Assembly: GCA_030038695.1 (NCBI GenBank)
Contig: JASHSN010000419.1
Coordinates: 1-5,832 of the forward strand
Direction of reading: 5' to 3'
Source of the DNA: Nitrososphaeraceae archaeon
GTDB lineage: Archaea > Thermoproteota > Nitrososphaeria > Nitrososphaerales > Nitrososphaeraceae
Length of the DNA stretch: 5,832 nucleotides
The notes under the pieces are model-generated. The model saw nothing but the letters and a program-made list of their open reading frames with translations. It had not been told where the DNA came from and did no database searches. A program made the position numbers and the translations under genes. Positions 1-5,530 of the stretch are shown here, piece by piece. How positions within the stretch are numbered: the stretch's first letter is position 1; each line of letters begins with the position of its first letter.

Positions 1-1
1 T

Positions 2-656
2 CCAAACAACACTTTTGCGTTAACTAATAAAGATGCGATTCTTCACATGTTAGGAAACAATACCACTCTGGGAAATGCTACCAACATCCAACAATATGAA
101 AATTCTACCTATGGAATTAAAATGCAATATCCTTCAGGCTGGAGTGTTGAGGGCGGAAGCAACCCAACCATCATCGCATCATTTTATCCACAAAGAAATT
201 ATACCAATATGTTATAATTTCTTCTTCAGTTATACCATTATGTTATGATACAAATAGAAAACTTAAGTGCGGGATATACTCCGGATCAATATCTTAATAG
301 TCTAGTGCTAGGCGATGCAGCAGATTACAAGGATTTTCCAGATATAAGGTTCAGCCAAAATACTACAAATAATATCGTTCTAGCAGGTCATCCTGGATAT
401 TTGCTAAATGGTACTTTCAGGGATCCTACTTCTGATGCATTACAAAGGTTTACTAATATCGGAACAATTATCGGGGGAAGTATACTCTGGCATATACTAT
501 TCTCCAGCAGAGACATATCCAGTTTATCGTACAATATATCCTCAGATGATAAAATCATTTGAGATTAGGCCACATTTCACGCCATATCAAAATACAGCTT
601 ATGGAATACAAATTCGGTATCCATCTGATTAGACTAGACAGGAATCGAATGCGTAG
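2..656 (+). pseudogene. Broken secreted PsbP-like repeat protein, 5' end outside window
   Basis: Three collinear pieces read as one protein. Frame 2 runs from the window edge to TAA at 215-217, through an Asn/Thr-rich linker and the signature YENSTYGIKMQYPSGW. The same frame resumes after the stop (MIQIENLSAGYTPDQYLNS, then VLAGHPGYLLNGTFRD) to a G5 run at 473-477. Frame 3 then continues (EVYSGIYYSPAETYPVYRT, then a second signature YQNTAYGIQIRYPSD) to TAG at 630-632. Removing one G joins the last two pieces as TIIG-EVYSG. The TAG sits where the first repeat has Trp, and the next in-frame stop is at 654-656. The two signatures mark tandem domains. I recall such extracytoplasmic proteins in Nitrososphaeria annotated as PsbP-related; the family name is from memory. 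A signal peptide, if present, lies upstream of the window. Function is unknown and the gene is very probably dead in this sequence. Confidence 0.72.
199..247 (+). repeat. Imperfect 17-bp direct repeat, 31 bp apart, disrupting the PsbP-like ORF
   Basis: The segments 199-215 and 230-246 (ttataccaatatgttat and ttataccattatgttat) match at 16 of 17 positions with a 31-bp offset. The first copy is followed at once by the in-frame stop TAA (215-217). The second copy leads into the resumed protein (VMIQIENLS). This looks like a short duplication or insertion that broke the gene. An undisturbed gene would be expected to read Asn-Tyr-Thr-Asn-Tyr-Val-Met-Ile-Gln here. Confidence 0.6.
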
Positions 657-709
657 GGCAGGCTTATCAACATTGCTACAACTAGACCGAATCCTGATCC
701 GACATCTTA

Positions 710-737
710 GGTATCTATGTACATGATACCAAAAAAA
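710..737 (-). terminator. Poly-T terminator-like tract after the methyltransferase, next to a palindrome
   Basis: Seven A on the plus strand at 731-737 read as T7 on the minus strand, starting 7 bases after the restored methyltransferase stop (745-747). Archaeal transcription often ends at such T runs without a hairpin. Directly beyond lies a palindrome: arms GGTATC (710-715) and GATACC (725-730) around ATGTACAT, with one bulged T. The tract is also placed to separate the convergent PsbP-like remnant. Confidence 0.45.
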
Positions 738-744
738 TCCTGTA

Positions 745-1382
745 TTACGGTAAGAGATCACCTTCTATACCCGGCTTATGTCCTACATATATAAAAAAGA
801 CAGCATCTTTTGATATGCCCCGACTAAAATCTGAATATTCTTCAATGTCCACGAAACCGCTAATACGTAACATTTCCTTCAGTTCTTCTTCTTTGGACAT
901 ATATAATTCCACATCCTCATAATTGTTAGGAACTGCATCTCTAGCAAGACGAAAAGTGACTATATCACCATGAATTTCTCGTGGTCCGGCTTTAAGTTGA
1001 GTGGGGGTAATACAACTTCTTTTTTGTTATAAAATTTGCGATAGAACAAATCGGGGTTTTTATTATTAGATACAATCTCTTCTTGGTTTTCTAATATTCT
1101 TGTGAAATTTCTTTCGTCAATAATAAGTATGCCTCCTGGGTTTAAAATTTTAAAGAATTGATCCAGACATCTCCTTCTATCTTTATAATCGTGGATAAGC
1201 GATAGAAAATTTCCTAATGCTAATACTGCATCGAATTTAGCCTCAATCTTTGACGCTATGACTCTCCAATCATATTGCTGCCAATTTATGTTATTAACTT
1301 GTTTTTCCTTTGCTCTGTTTTTTGCAATGGAAAAAAGTCCTATATTGGTTTCGTTGTAAGAGTGATCAGGAAGCGTGGACAT
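745..1382 (-). pseudogene. Truncated, frameshifted class I SAM-dependent methyltransferase
   Basis: From Met at 1382, reading down, the protein carries the post-I helix (SIAKNRAKEKQ), a motif-IV-like strand FDAVLALGN (residues 50-58 of this fragment), then PGG (82-84) and IIDERN (87-92), which is typical of small-molecule methyltransferases related to glycine/sarcosine N-methyltransferases. The open frame ends at 960, but a one-base shift in a C5 run (plus strand G5, 1003-1007) continues in a clearly coding frame: PPTQLKAGPREIHGDIVTF, then MLRISGFVDIEEYSDFSRG, ending LLP and TAA at 745-747. Restored length is about 212 residues. The family usually has 240-270, and the missing N-terminus should hold the Gly-rich SAM-binding motif I. 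It is replaced by the 34-bp repeat, so the gene cannot make a working enzyme as it stands. Substrate unknown. Confidence 0.75.
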
Positions 1383-1383
1383 G

Positions 1384-1473
1384 CACATAACCACACATAC
1401 ATATACATACACATACACACATAACCACACATACATATACATACACATACACACATGACCACACATACGTATA
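1384..1473. repeat. 34-bp tandem repeat (minisatellite), about 2.6 copies
   Basis: The landmark CCACAC recurs at 1391, 1425 and 1459, exactly 34 bases apart. The first two copies are almost identical. The third carries small changes (TGACC for TAACC, TACGTATA for TACATATA) and then fades. Each unit is built of CA, TA and CATA steps, giving alternating pyrimidine-purine runs of 32 bases (1392-1423 and 1426-1457). Because 34 is not a multiple of 3, the Met/Val/Tyr/Cys-rich translation on the minus strand is not a repeated peptide and is not considered coding. There are no unique spacers, so it is not a CRISPR array. Confidence 0.88.
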
Positions 1474-1870
1474 ACCGGTCAAGCCGGAGGAATTGGATAG
1501 TGGGCTGATGTTGTTAGTGAGGTGTGGAGAACTGTTAGCGAGGCTGAAGCATTAATATCGAACATACACTTGAGAGGAAGATAATATGAAATATATGGTA
1601 CATCGCGATTCGCAGAATACTGAAACCAGTTAAGGTGGCATAGGATGCTAGTCATCGATGACAAGCGCTCAGAGGAGATAGGATTATAGCATTTGGAGAA
1701 GGATCCATGAGGAATGATGATTAAGTGTTGCGCTCGTAATATTAGTAGCATCAATATCACCTACCCAACTCCTCAATGTGGACGCGAGATGTCCGATGCC
1801 TTAAAGGCAAAGGTCGTAAATTTCGTCAGATTAAACGATTAGGTTCTCATAAGCATTGGCTATGATGAAC
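1474..1870. other. About 400 bases with no convincing gene
   Basis: Only short open stretches occur. One plus-strand run (1476-1550) reads VKPEELDSGLMLLVRCGE and ends at TAA, and another reads MLVIDDKRSEEIG near 1645. They are collinear enough to be fragments of a decayed gene but match nothing I recognise. A minus-strand ORF over 1479-1760 is rich in His, Ser and Tyr, has almost no Lys or Glu, and looks like chance. A small CCGG-TCAAG-CCGG hairpin lies just past the tandem repeat. Confidence 0.4.
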
Positions 1871-1872
1871 AG

Positions 1873-1881
1873 TATATAAAT
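1873..1881 (+). promoter_or_regulatory. Archaeal TATA box of the secreted-protein gene
   Basis: TATATAAAT centred at about 1877 is a strong archaeal TATA box. The usual distance of about 25-27 bases puts transcription start near 1902-1904, giving a leader of only 5-7 bases before the TTG start at 1909. Confidence 0.65.
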
Positions 1882-1908
1882 AGGAACCGTTCTTATTCTG
1901 CTTTAGAT

Positions 1909-2394
1909 TTGCACTATCATGAAGTCTTGGTTGGCCTGGGTATGATGTCAGTGTTACTATTAATTACGGCACCAACGGGTCTTATATCGAATGGATATCA
2001 GAAAGTATATGGGGCCAAATTCAGTGTACTCAAGATGACCTTGAGTGGCTTTCCTCATCAGACTAGTGAGTCGATTACAAATATAGACCTGCCTGGTTGT
2101 GTGCAGACGCCGGGGACGAACACAATTGGATGTCATAATTCCTCGACTATAGTAATACCCGGAATTGGAGAAGGACGTGTAAACGCAACATTCGATGCCA
2201 TCGTCCAACAAATTGCAATGCCGGGGCCAATGATCGTCTCTGTAGTTGTTCTGATCAGTGGCCTGCCAGGTCAGACAGTGCCTTCCTTGATTCAATCTAC
2301 CGGAGGCTGTCCATCCTGTCCTCCATTCCATGTCAATGATAGAATTAATATACACGGCATTGGGCCTGGTCAGGCAACAGTTCAGTTATCATAG
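1909..2394 (+). CDS. Small secreted protein with two tandem beta-rich modules, unknown function
   Basis: 161 residues. A hydrophobic segment at about 6-26 (LVGLGMMSVLLLITAPTGLI) looks like a signal peptide or N-terminal anchor, so the product is probably extracytoplasmic. The rest is Gly/Pro/Ser/Thr/Val-rich with very few Lys or Glu. Two related modules are visible: residues 38-95 (LSGFPHQT, GC, IPGIGEGRVNATF) and 109-160 (ISGLPGQT, GGCPSC, IHGIGPGQATVQL). Each holds two cysteines, at 64/75 and 134/137, which could form disulfides. The start is TTG at 1909, chosen because it keeps residues ahead of the hydrophobic core and lies just after the predicted transcription start. ATG 1942 would remove the N-terminal part of the signal. 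ATG 1919 is out of frame and stops after eight codons. It stands alone under its own TATA box. I do not recognise the family; an Ig-like sandwich is only a guess. Confidence 0.7.
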   Translation: MHYHEVLVGLGMMSVLLLITAPTGLISNGYQKVYGAKFSVLKMTLSGFPHQTSESITNIDLPGCVQTPGTNTIGCHNSSTIVIPGIGEGRVNATFDAIVQQIAMPGPMIVSVVVLISGLPGQTVPSLIQSTGGCPSCPPFHVNDRINIHGIGPGQATVQLS

Positions 2395-2485
2395 ACAGCC
2401 GAGAAACGACATTGATTCCAGCCAGATATGATATCAAATAACTCTTCCCCCAACTTTATTACCACACAGCCGCTACTCCATCCCC

Positions 2486-2517
2486 ACGACCTCCCTAGTA
2501 ACTAATAGAGAGGTGGT
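2486..2517. other. Imperfect stem-loop downstream of the secreted-protein gene
   Basis: ACGACCTCCCT (2486-2496) pairs with AGAGAGGTGGT (2507-2517) at 9 of 11 positions around a 10-base loop. It lies about 90 bases after the stop codon. It has no T run, so a terminator role is uncertain. Confidence 0.3.
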
Positions 2518-2538
2518 AGCATCTATCATACAAAAAGA

Positions 2539-2547
2539 ATATATTTA
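2539..2547 (+). promoter_or_regulatory. Possible TATA box ahead of a 32-codon ORF
   Basis: AATATATTT with a centre about 29 bases before ATG 2572 fits archaeal promoter spacing for a leaderless or nearly leaderless transcript. In AT-rich DNA such a match is weak evidence by itself. Confidence 0.35.
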
Positions 2548-2571
2548 GAAGACTCTAATTGGGAGAGGGAT

Positions 2572-2670
2572 ATGAGTGCATATTTGAGAAGTAAAGGATT
2601 TGTTTGGAATATGATGATGAGAAATAATTGTTATCATCTTGATTATCGCTCCCATTTGGTAGTTCACTGA
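2572..2670 (+). CDS. Possible small ORF of 32 codons, unknown
   Basis: The reading frame encodes MSAYLRSKGFVWNMMMRNN and 13 more residues (CYHLDYRSHLVVH), ending at TGA. Support comes only from position: a TATA-like box centred near 2543 and a purine-rich GGGAGAGG just before ATG. There is no recognisable domain, membrane segment or homology. A 44-codon ORF lies on the opposite strand (2555-2689), so at most one is likely to be real and possibly neither. Confidence 0.22.
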   Translation: MSAYLRSKGFVWNMMMRNNCYHLDYRSHLVVH

Positions 2671-3083
2671 TGAATACAATGTTGCTCATATCCTACTGCT
2701 GCCAATTTCTAAGGCTAGGAGCTCAAGCTAAGACTAGGAACTACAGATAAGAACAGAATCTCAATGCAAAGAAAACTTAGAATTGAGCAATTTTCTGATG
2801 TAGTCAACAAAGATGGATGTCTTGCTGTAGTTGTCCCACGATGGCAGATAAATATAATTTGATGAACCACCAAATGTGGTGAGAGTGCAAAAGTGAAGGG
2901 ATTCTTTAAAAAGTCAGACCTATTCCCTGATAAAATCAGACTTCAGTTCTAAACGGAAAAGTCATTCTTGTGTATGATTTAATATGAATGGAGAGAATTT
3001 TCGTCTGCCAAAGATAAGTCGCTTTGCACTTGTCACATGTAGATATTCTGAATATCAGGTAATCTTTATTTTTGGTTAGATCT

Positions 3084-3123
3084 ATTTTATTCGAGGTTAG
3101 CTATACATAACCTCGAATAAAAT
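3084..3123. other. Perfect 16-bp inverted repeat with an 8-base loop
   Basis: ATTTTATTCGAGGTTA (3084-3099) is the exact reverse complement of TAACCTCGAATAAAAT (3108-3123), around the loop GCTATACA. A T-G wobble and a C-G pair extend the stem to 18. It lies about 125 bases upstream of the hydratase TATA box. The AT-rich foot and GC-containing tip would allow a stable RNA hairpin on either strand. Possible roles are a bidirectional terminator, a dimeric regulator site or a mobile-element remnant. I cannot choose between these. Confidence 0.85.
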
Positions 3124-3148
3124 GGCCTCCACTACCACTAAATTGAAA

Positions 3149-3158
3149 CAATCGATTG
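3149..3158. promoter_or_regulatory. Perfect 10-bp palindrome upstream of the hydratase gene
   Basis: CAATCGATTG is a perfect palindrome about 90 bases before the TATA box of the hydratase, overlapping a second small palindrome GATATATC. It could be a site for a dimeric regulator, but palindromes of this size also arise by chance. Confidence 0.25.
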
Positions 3159-3248
3159 ATATATCGTATAACGGTTGAAGTTTATCAATATAGGTAACTC
3201 GAGAGTATTCTAATTTTGAACCTTGAAACCTCATCTATCTAAAGTGAA

Positions 3249-3257
3249 CTTATAAAG
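3249..3257 (+). promoter_or_regulatory. TATA box of the enoyl-CoA hydratase gene
   Basis: CTTATAAAG centred at about 3253 predicts transcription start near 3278-3280. That fits a leaderless message from GTG 3278 or a 7-9 base leader before ATG 3287. Confidence 0.6.
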
Positions 3258-3277
3258 TAGTACAACTTATTTTTCAT

Positions 3278-4150
3278 GTGTCGGCCATGAATTATATACA
3301 AATTGAACGACGGCCGGATGACATAGCCATAATTACAATTAATAGACCCGAAGTATTGAACGCCATTAATGTAGATGTTATCGCAGAGCTATCCTCTGCA
3401 ATTGATATTGTATCAGTAGACGATAATGTAAAGGTTGTTGTGATTACCGGTAAAGGTGAAAAATCATTTTGTGCCGGAGCGGATATTAGATATGTAGCAA
3501 ATATCGATCCTATTGGAGCAGAAAGGTATGCAAGCTCAGTACATACTATGTTAAATAAAATAGAGGATTTAGAAAAACCGGTCATTGCCGCAATTAACGG
3601 CTATGCTTTAGGAGGCGGATGTGAGATTGCATTGGCTTGTGACATCAGAGTAGCATCAGCTAACGCGAAGATAGGCCAAACGGAAGTCAAAATCGGCATT
3701 CCGCCAGGATGGGGAGGTACTCAGAGAATGTTTAGAATTTTGGGACCTGCAAAGGCAAAAGAATTGATTTTTACAGCAGAAATGATAACAGCAGATGAAG
3801 CATTAAAGATAGGACTTGTCAATAAAGTAGTAAGCCTAGATGATGTGTTGATTAAACCTTCTTCTGAAGAAGCTGAAGGGCGATTTGAAAAAATTTCGAC
3901 TCGCCGCGAGGAAGAGGATGCACCTAAATTGCTGAATAAAAAATTGATGGATCAATGCATTATACTTGGTGGAGAGATTACAAAGAACAGTTACAATGCA
4001 GTTAAGGTGAGCAAGATGTTAATCAATAAGGCCATGGACGCAGATCTAGAAACAGGTCTTCGTCTTGAGATAAATAGCTGGGCATTGTGCTTTGCACATG
4101 AAGATAGACAAGTGATGATGTCAGCGTTTTTGAATAGGAGTAAGAGATGA
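3278..4150 (+). CDS. Enoyl-CoA hydratase/isomerase family protein (possible 3-hydroxypropionyl-CoA dehydratase/crotonyl-CoA hydratase)
   Basis: 290 residues with the complete crotonase fold signature. It has ITINRPEVLNAIN (19-31), the oxyanion-hole segment CAGADI (65-70), GYALGGGCEIALACD (108-122) and GQTEVKIGIPPGWGGTQR (133-150). Glu116 and Glu136 are 20 residues apart, matching the two catalytic glutamates of mitochondrial enoyl-CoA hydratase (Glu144/Glu164), so water addition or removal at the alpha-beta bond of a CoA ester in the cytoplasm is expected. In Thaumarchaeota a family member (Nmar_1308 type) serves the 3-hydroxypropionate/4-hydroxybutyrate carbon-fixation cycle. Assignment to that exact step is inference. 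A charged stretch at about 191-228 is inserted where the family has a short link, making the protein roughly 35 residues longer than the usual 255-260. The start is GTG 3278 or, equally possible, ATG 3287 (MNYIQIERR). It is a single gene with its own TATA box. Confidence 0.92.
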   Translation: MSAMNYIQIERRPDDIAIITINRPEVLNAINVDVIAELSSAIDIVSVDDNVKVVVITGKGEKSFCAGADIRYVANIDPIGAERYASSVHTMLNKIEDLEKPVIAAINGYALGGGCEIALACDIRVASANAKIGQTEVKIGIPPGWGGTQRMFRILGPAKAKELIFTAEMITADEALKIGLVNKVVSLDDVLIKPSSEEAEGRFEKISTRREEEDAPKLLNKKLMDQCIILGGEITKNSYNAVKVSKMLINKAMDADLETGLRLEINSWALCFAHEDRQVMMSAFLNRSKR

Positions 4151-4274
4151 AAAATATTCACTACATCTTCTGTGATACTTGATGTGTCATCCAATAAATA
4201 ATTATCTACGTATCTGAGTATAATATAACAAAATCGGATAACGAGGAAAAATCAAAACGGCACATTAAAGGAAA

Positions 4275-4333
4275 TGGGATTTGATCATAAAACCCACGAA
4301 TTTGTACTGAATATGAACAGGATCTGCTCCTGT
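4275..4333. terminator. Two small hairpins between convergent genes
   Basis: TGGGATTT (4275-4282) pairs with AAAACCCA (4289-4296) with one mismatch, and ACAGGA (4317-4322) pairs perfectly with TCCTGT (4328-4333). They lie between the hydratase (+) and the glycosyltransferase (-). On the minus strand a T-rich stretch follows at about 4257-4244 (GTTTTGATTTTTCC), which could end the glycosyltransferase transcript. No T run follows the hydratase closely on the plus strand. Confidence 0.35.
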
Positions 4334-4362
4334 GAGTTGACAGGTTAATCAACATTCAGACA

Positions 4363-5499
4363 TCAGCAAACGTGGTACGCTCTATAAAGCTCTTGTTCAC
4401 TTTTTTCCCAGATGAGATTGTTTTGAGCAAATTCAAATATCCTAAGACGCTTATTATATAGAGCGTCTGGATTGTTTTTGAAATACTCCAGTTGTGACAC
4501 TAGAGATTCGTAGTCCTCGAATGTCGAGCAATTTTCTTTCAAGGTTTCCTGTATTGTTATGAAGGAATTGGTACACATAACAAACAGCCCAGTGTTAGCA
4601 TAATCATAGGTCTTGTTAGGGTTAATGTATGGATGTGACCAATGCTTCTTGAATGGAATCAATCCAATCGAATGTTTAGACATCTCCATATACATAGAAT
4701 CTCGCTTGAGATAACCCACGTACCTAACATTTTCTAACGGTGGGCCGTCCGACCCGATGATGGCGAGATCTCCCATGTCACGGCTGCTAAATAATTCAGG
4801 AAGGCCTTCTCTGTTGAGATGTGGATACCTCTGTTTATTATATGCATCCCCACCGGCGTAGACACATGACAGTTTTGCGTGAGGGCATGGTCCTCTAAAC
4901 TTATTCGATTCTGCGCGAAGTGGATAATTTGGAACAACGAAGATTTTGGGGGTTTTGCCAACTAATGTCTTCATTTCCTCTGCAATTCTAGGAGATACGG
5001 TTATTGTAGGGTGAGAGGCAACGACTTCTCTTTCCCATTTTGTCCAGAGTCGCAAAGCATAATTATTAATAAATTTACGTCTAATCCTTCTGACAAGTTC
5101 GAATCTAGCATCTAACGAGGATAGATCATCTATCTCTTTCAATAACCTTGCTTGAACGGGCCAGTATTCATGATCATCATATATGAAAGGCAAATCAAAT
5201 TCCGAGATCATTTTAGCTGAGAAAATGTTATGTGCATGTATAATATCGGGTCTTGCTTGCCGGATTATTTTCTCAAGTTGCTTTTTCACGGAACGCCAAT
5301 AGAAAGGAATGCCGAACCTGGCTTTAGCAGTCCAAACCAGCTCATATATTTTAGAAAATGTTTTGTTGTCGTAATTTTTTGGGTATCTTCCTGCAAAGGC
5401 TACCTCGTGACCAATATTTACTGCAGATCTTGCGGCCTTCTCGACCCTCCAATCAGGCAATGATTCGTGCGAGAGATGTAGAATTTTCAAGTACGACAA
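4363..5499 (-). CDS. GT4-type (GT-B fold) glycosyltransferase
   Basis: 378 residues, the usual length for family GT4. The N-terminal Rossmann domain starts KILHLSHESLPDWRVEKAA (5-23), followed by GHEVAFAGR, RPDIIHAHNIFSAKM (83-97) and IYDDHEYW (106-113). The C-terminal domain holds FVVPNYP (187-193), a first strand VYAGGD (213-218), AIIGSDGP (246-253), VRYVGYL (258-264) and the donor-site segment NPNKTYDYANTGLFVM (293-308). The second Glu of the common EX7E motif appears as Asp299. It should move a sugar from a nucleotide-activated donor to a glycan or lipid at the cytoplasmic membrane face, probably for surface glycan or S-layer glycosylation; donor and acceptor cannot be told. The start is TTG at 5499, since no in-frame ATG lies upstream before a TAG. 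A TATA-like box about 27 bases earlier fits a leaderless start. The broken FkbM gene lies 23 bases upstream on the same strand. Confidence 0.88.
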   Translation of the reverse strand: MSYLKILHLSHESLPDWRVEKAARSAVNIGHEVAFAGRYPKNYDNKTFSKIYELVWTAKARFGIPFYWRSVKKQLEKIIRQARPDIIHAHNIFSAKMISEFDLPFIYDDHEYWPVQARLLKEIDDLSSLDARFELVRRIRRKFINNYALRLWTKWEREVVASHPTITVSPRIAEEMKTLVGKTPKIFVVPNYPLRAESNKFRGPCPHAKLSCVYAGGDAYNKQRYPHLNREGLPELFSSRDMGDLAIIGSDGPPLENVRYVGYLKRDSMYMEMSKHSIGLIPFKKHWSHPYINPNKTYDYANTGLFVMCTNSFITIQETLKENCSTFEDYESLVSQLEYFKNNPDALYNKRLRIFEFAQNNLIWEKSEQELYRAYHVC

Positions 5500-5520
5500 A
5501 ATATCATTTGTTATAGTGAT

Positions 5521-5530
5521 AATTATAATC
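5521..5530 (-). promoter_or_regulatory. Possible TATA box for the glycosyltransferase
   Basis: On the minus strand GATTATAATT lies at 5530-5521, centred about 26-27 bases before the TTG start. This supports a leaderless transcript starting at or near 5499. It overlaps the last codons of the restored FkbM frame. Confidence 0.4.

Larger units (their letters stand above)
2395..3240. other. Gene-poor stretch of about 850 bases
   Basis: No ORF over about 55 codons. It holds a weak hairpin (2486-2496 with 2507-2517, two mismatches), a 13-bp near-repeat AAGGCTAGGAGCT / AAGACTAGGAACT at 2711 and 2730, and a perfect 16-bp inverted repeat (3084-3123). Short ORFs: plus 2572-2670 (32 aa, listed separately), plus 2764-2862 (32 aa, MQRKLRIEQFSDVVNKDG), plus 2984-3079 (31 aa, MNGENFRLPKISRF) and minus 2555-2689 (44 aa, MSNIVFISELPNGSDNQDD). 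Minus-strand open stretches at 2764-2913 and 2939-3100 look protein-like (FGGSSNYIYLPSWDNY; CDKCKATYLWQTK) but lack good starts and are in different frames. Most likely this is degraded coding DNA or a regulatory spacer. Confidence 0.45.

Noticed and set aside
555..761. 68-codon minus-strand ORF over the junction of the two remnants
   Set aside because: It overlaps the PsbP-like repeat sequence on the plus strand and the end of the restored methyltransferase, and resembles no protein.
1383..1466. N-terminal coding extension of the methyltransferase through the tandem repeat
   Set aside because: The Met/Val/Tyr/Cys-rich translation comes from repeats whose 34-bp unit is not a multiple of three, and it has no link to the methyltransferase fold.
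1383..1474. CRISPR array suggested by regular 34-bp spacing
   Set aside because: Repeat units are directly adjacent with no unique spacers and are simple CA/TA sequence.
1479..1760. 93-codon minus-strand ORF
   Set aside because: Composition (His, Ser, Tyr rich; hardly any Lys or Glu) is unlike the other proteins here, with no motif and no clear promoter.
1960..2355. 131-codon ORF antisense to the secreted protein
   Set aside because: It is the mirror of a better plus-strand gene that has a TATA box, a signal segment and internal repeats. The antisense product is Trp/Arg/Cys-rich without a domain.
2866..2880. ACCAC-CAAAT-GTGGT hairpin
   Set aside because: A five-base stem is too short to mean anything without further context.
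3292..3585. ORF antisense to the hydratase
   Set aside because: It lies wholly within a gene with clear catalytic motifs; shadow frame.
5230..5463. 77-codon plus-strand ORF inside the glycosyltransferase
   Set aside because: Shadow of a well-supported gene on the other strand.
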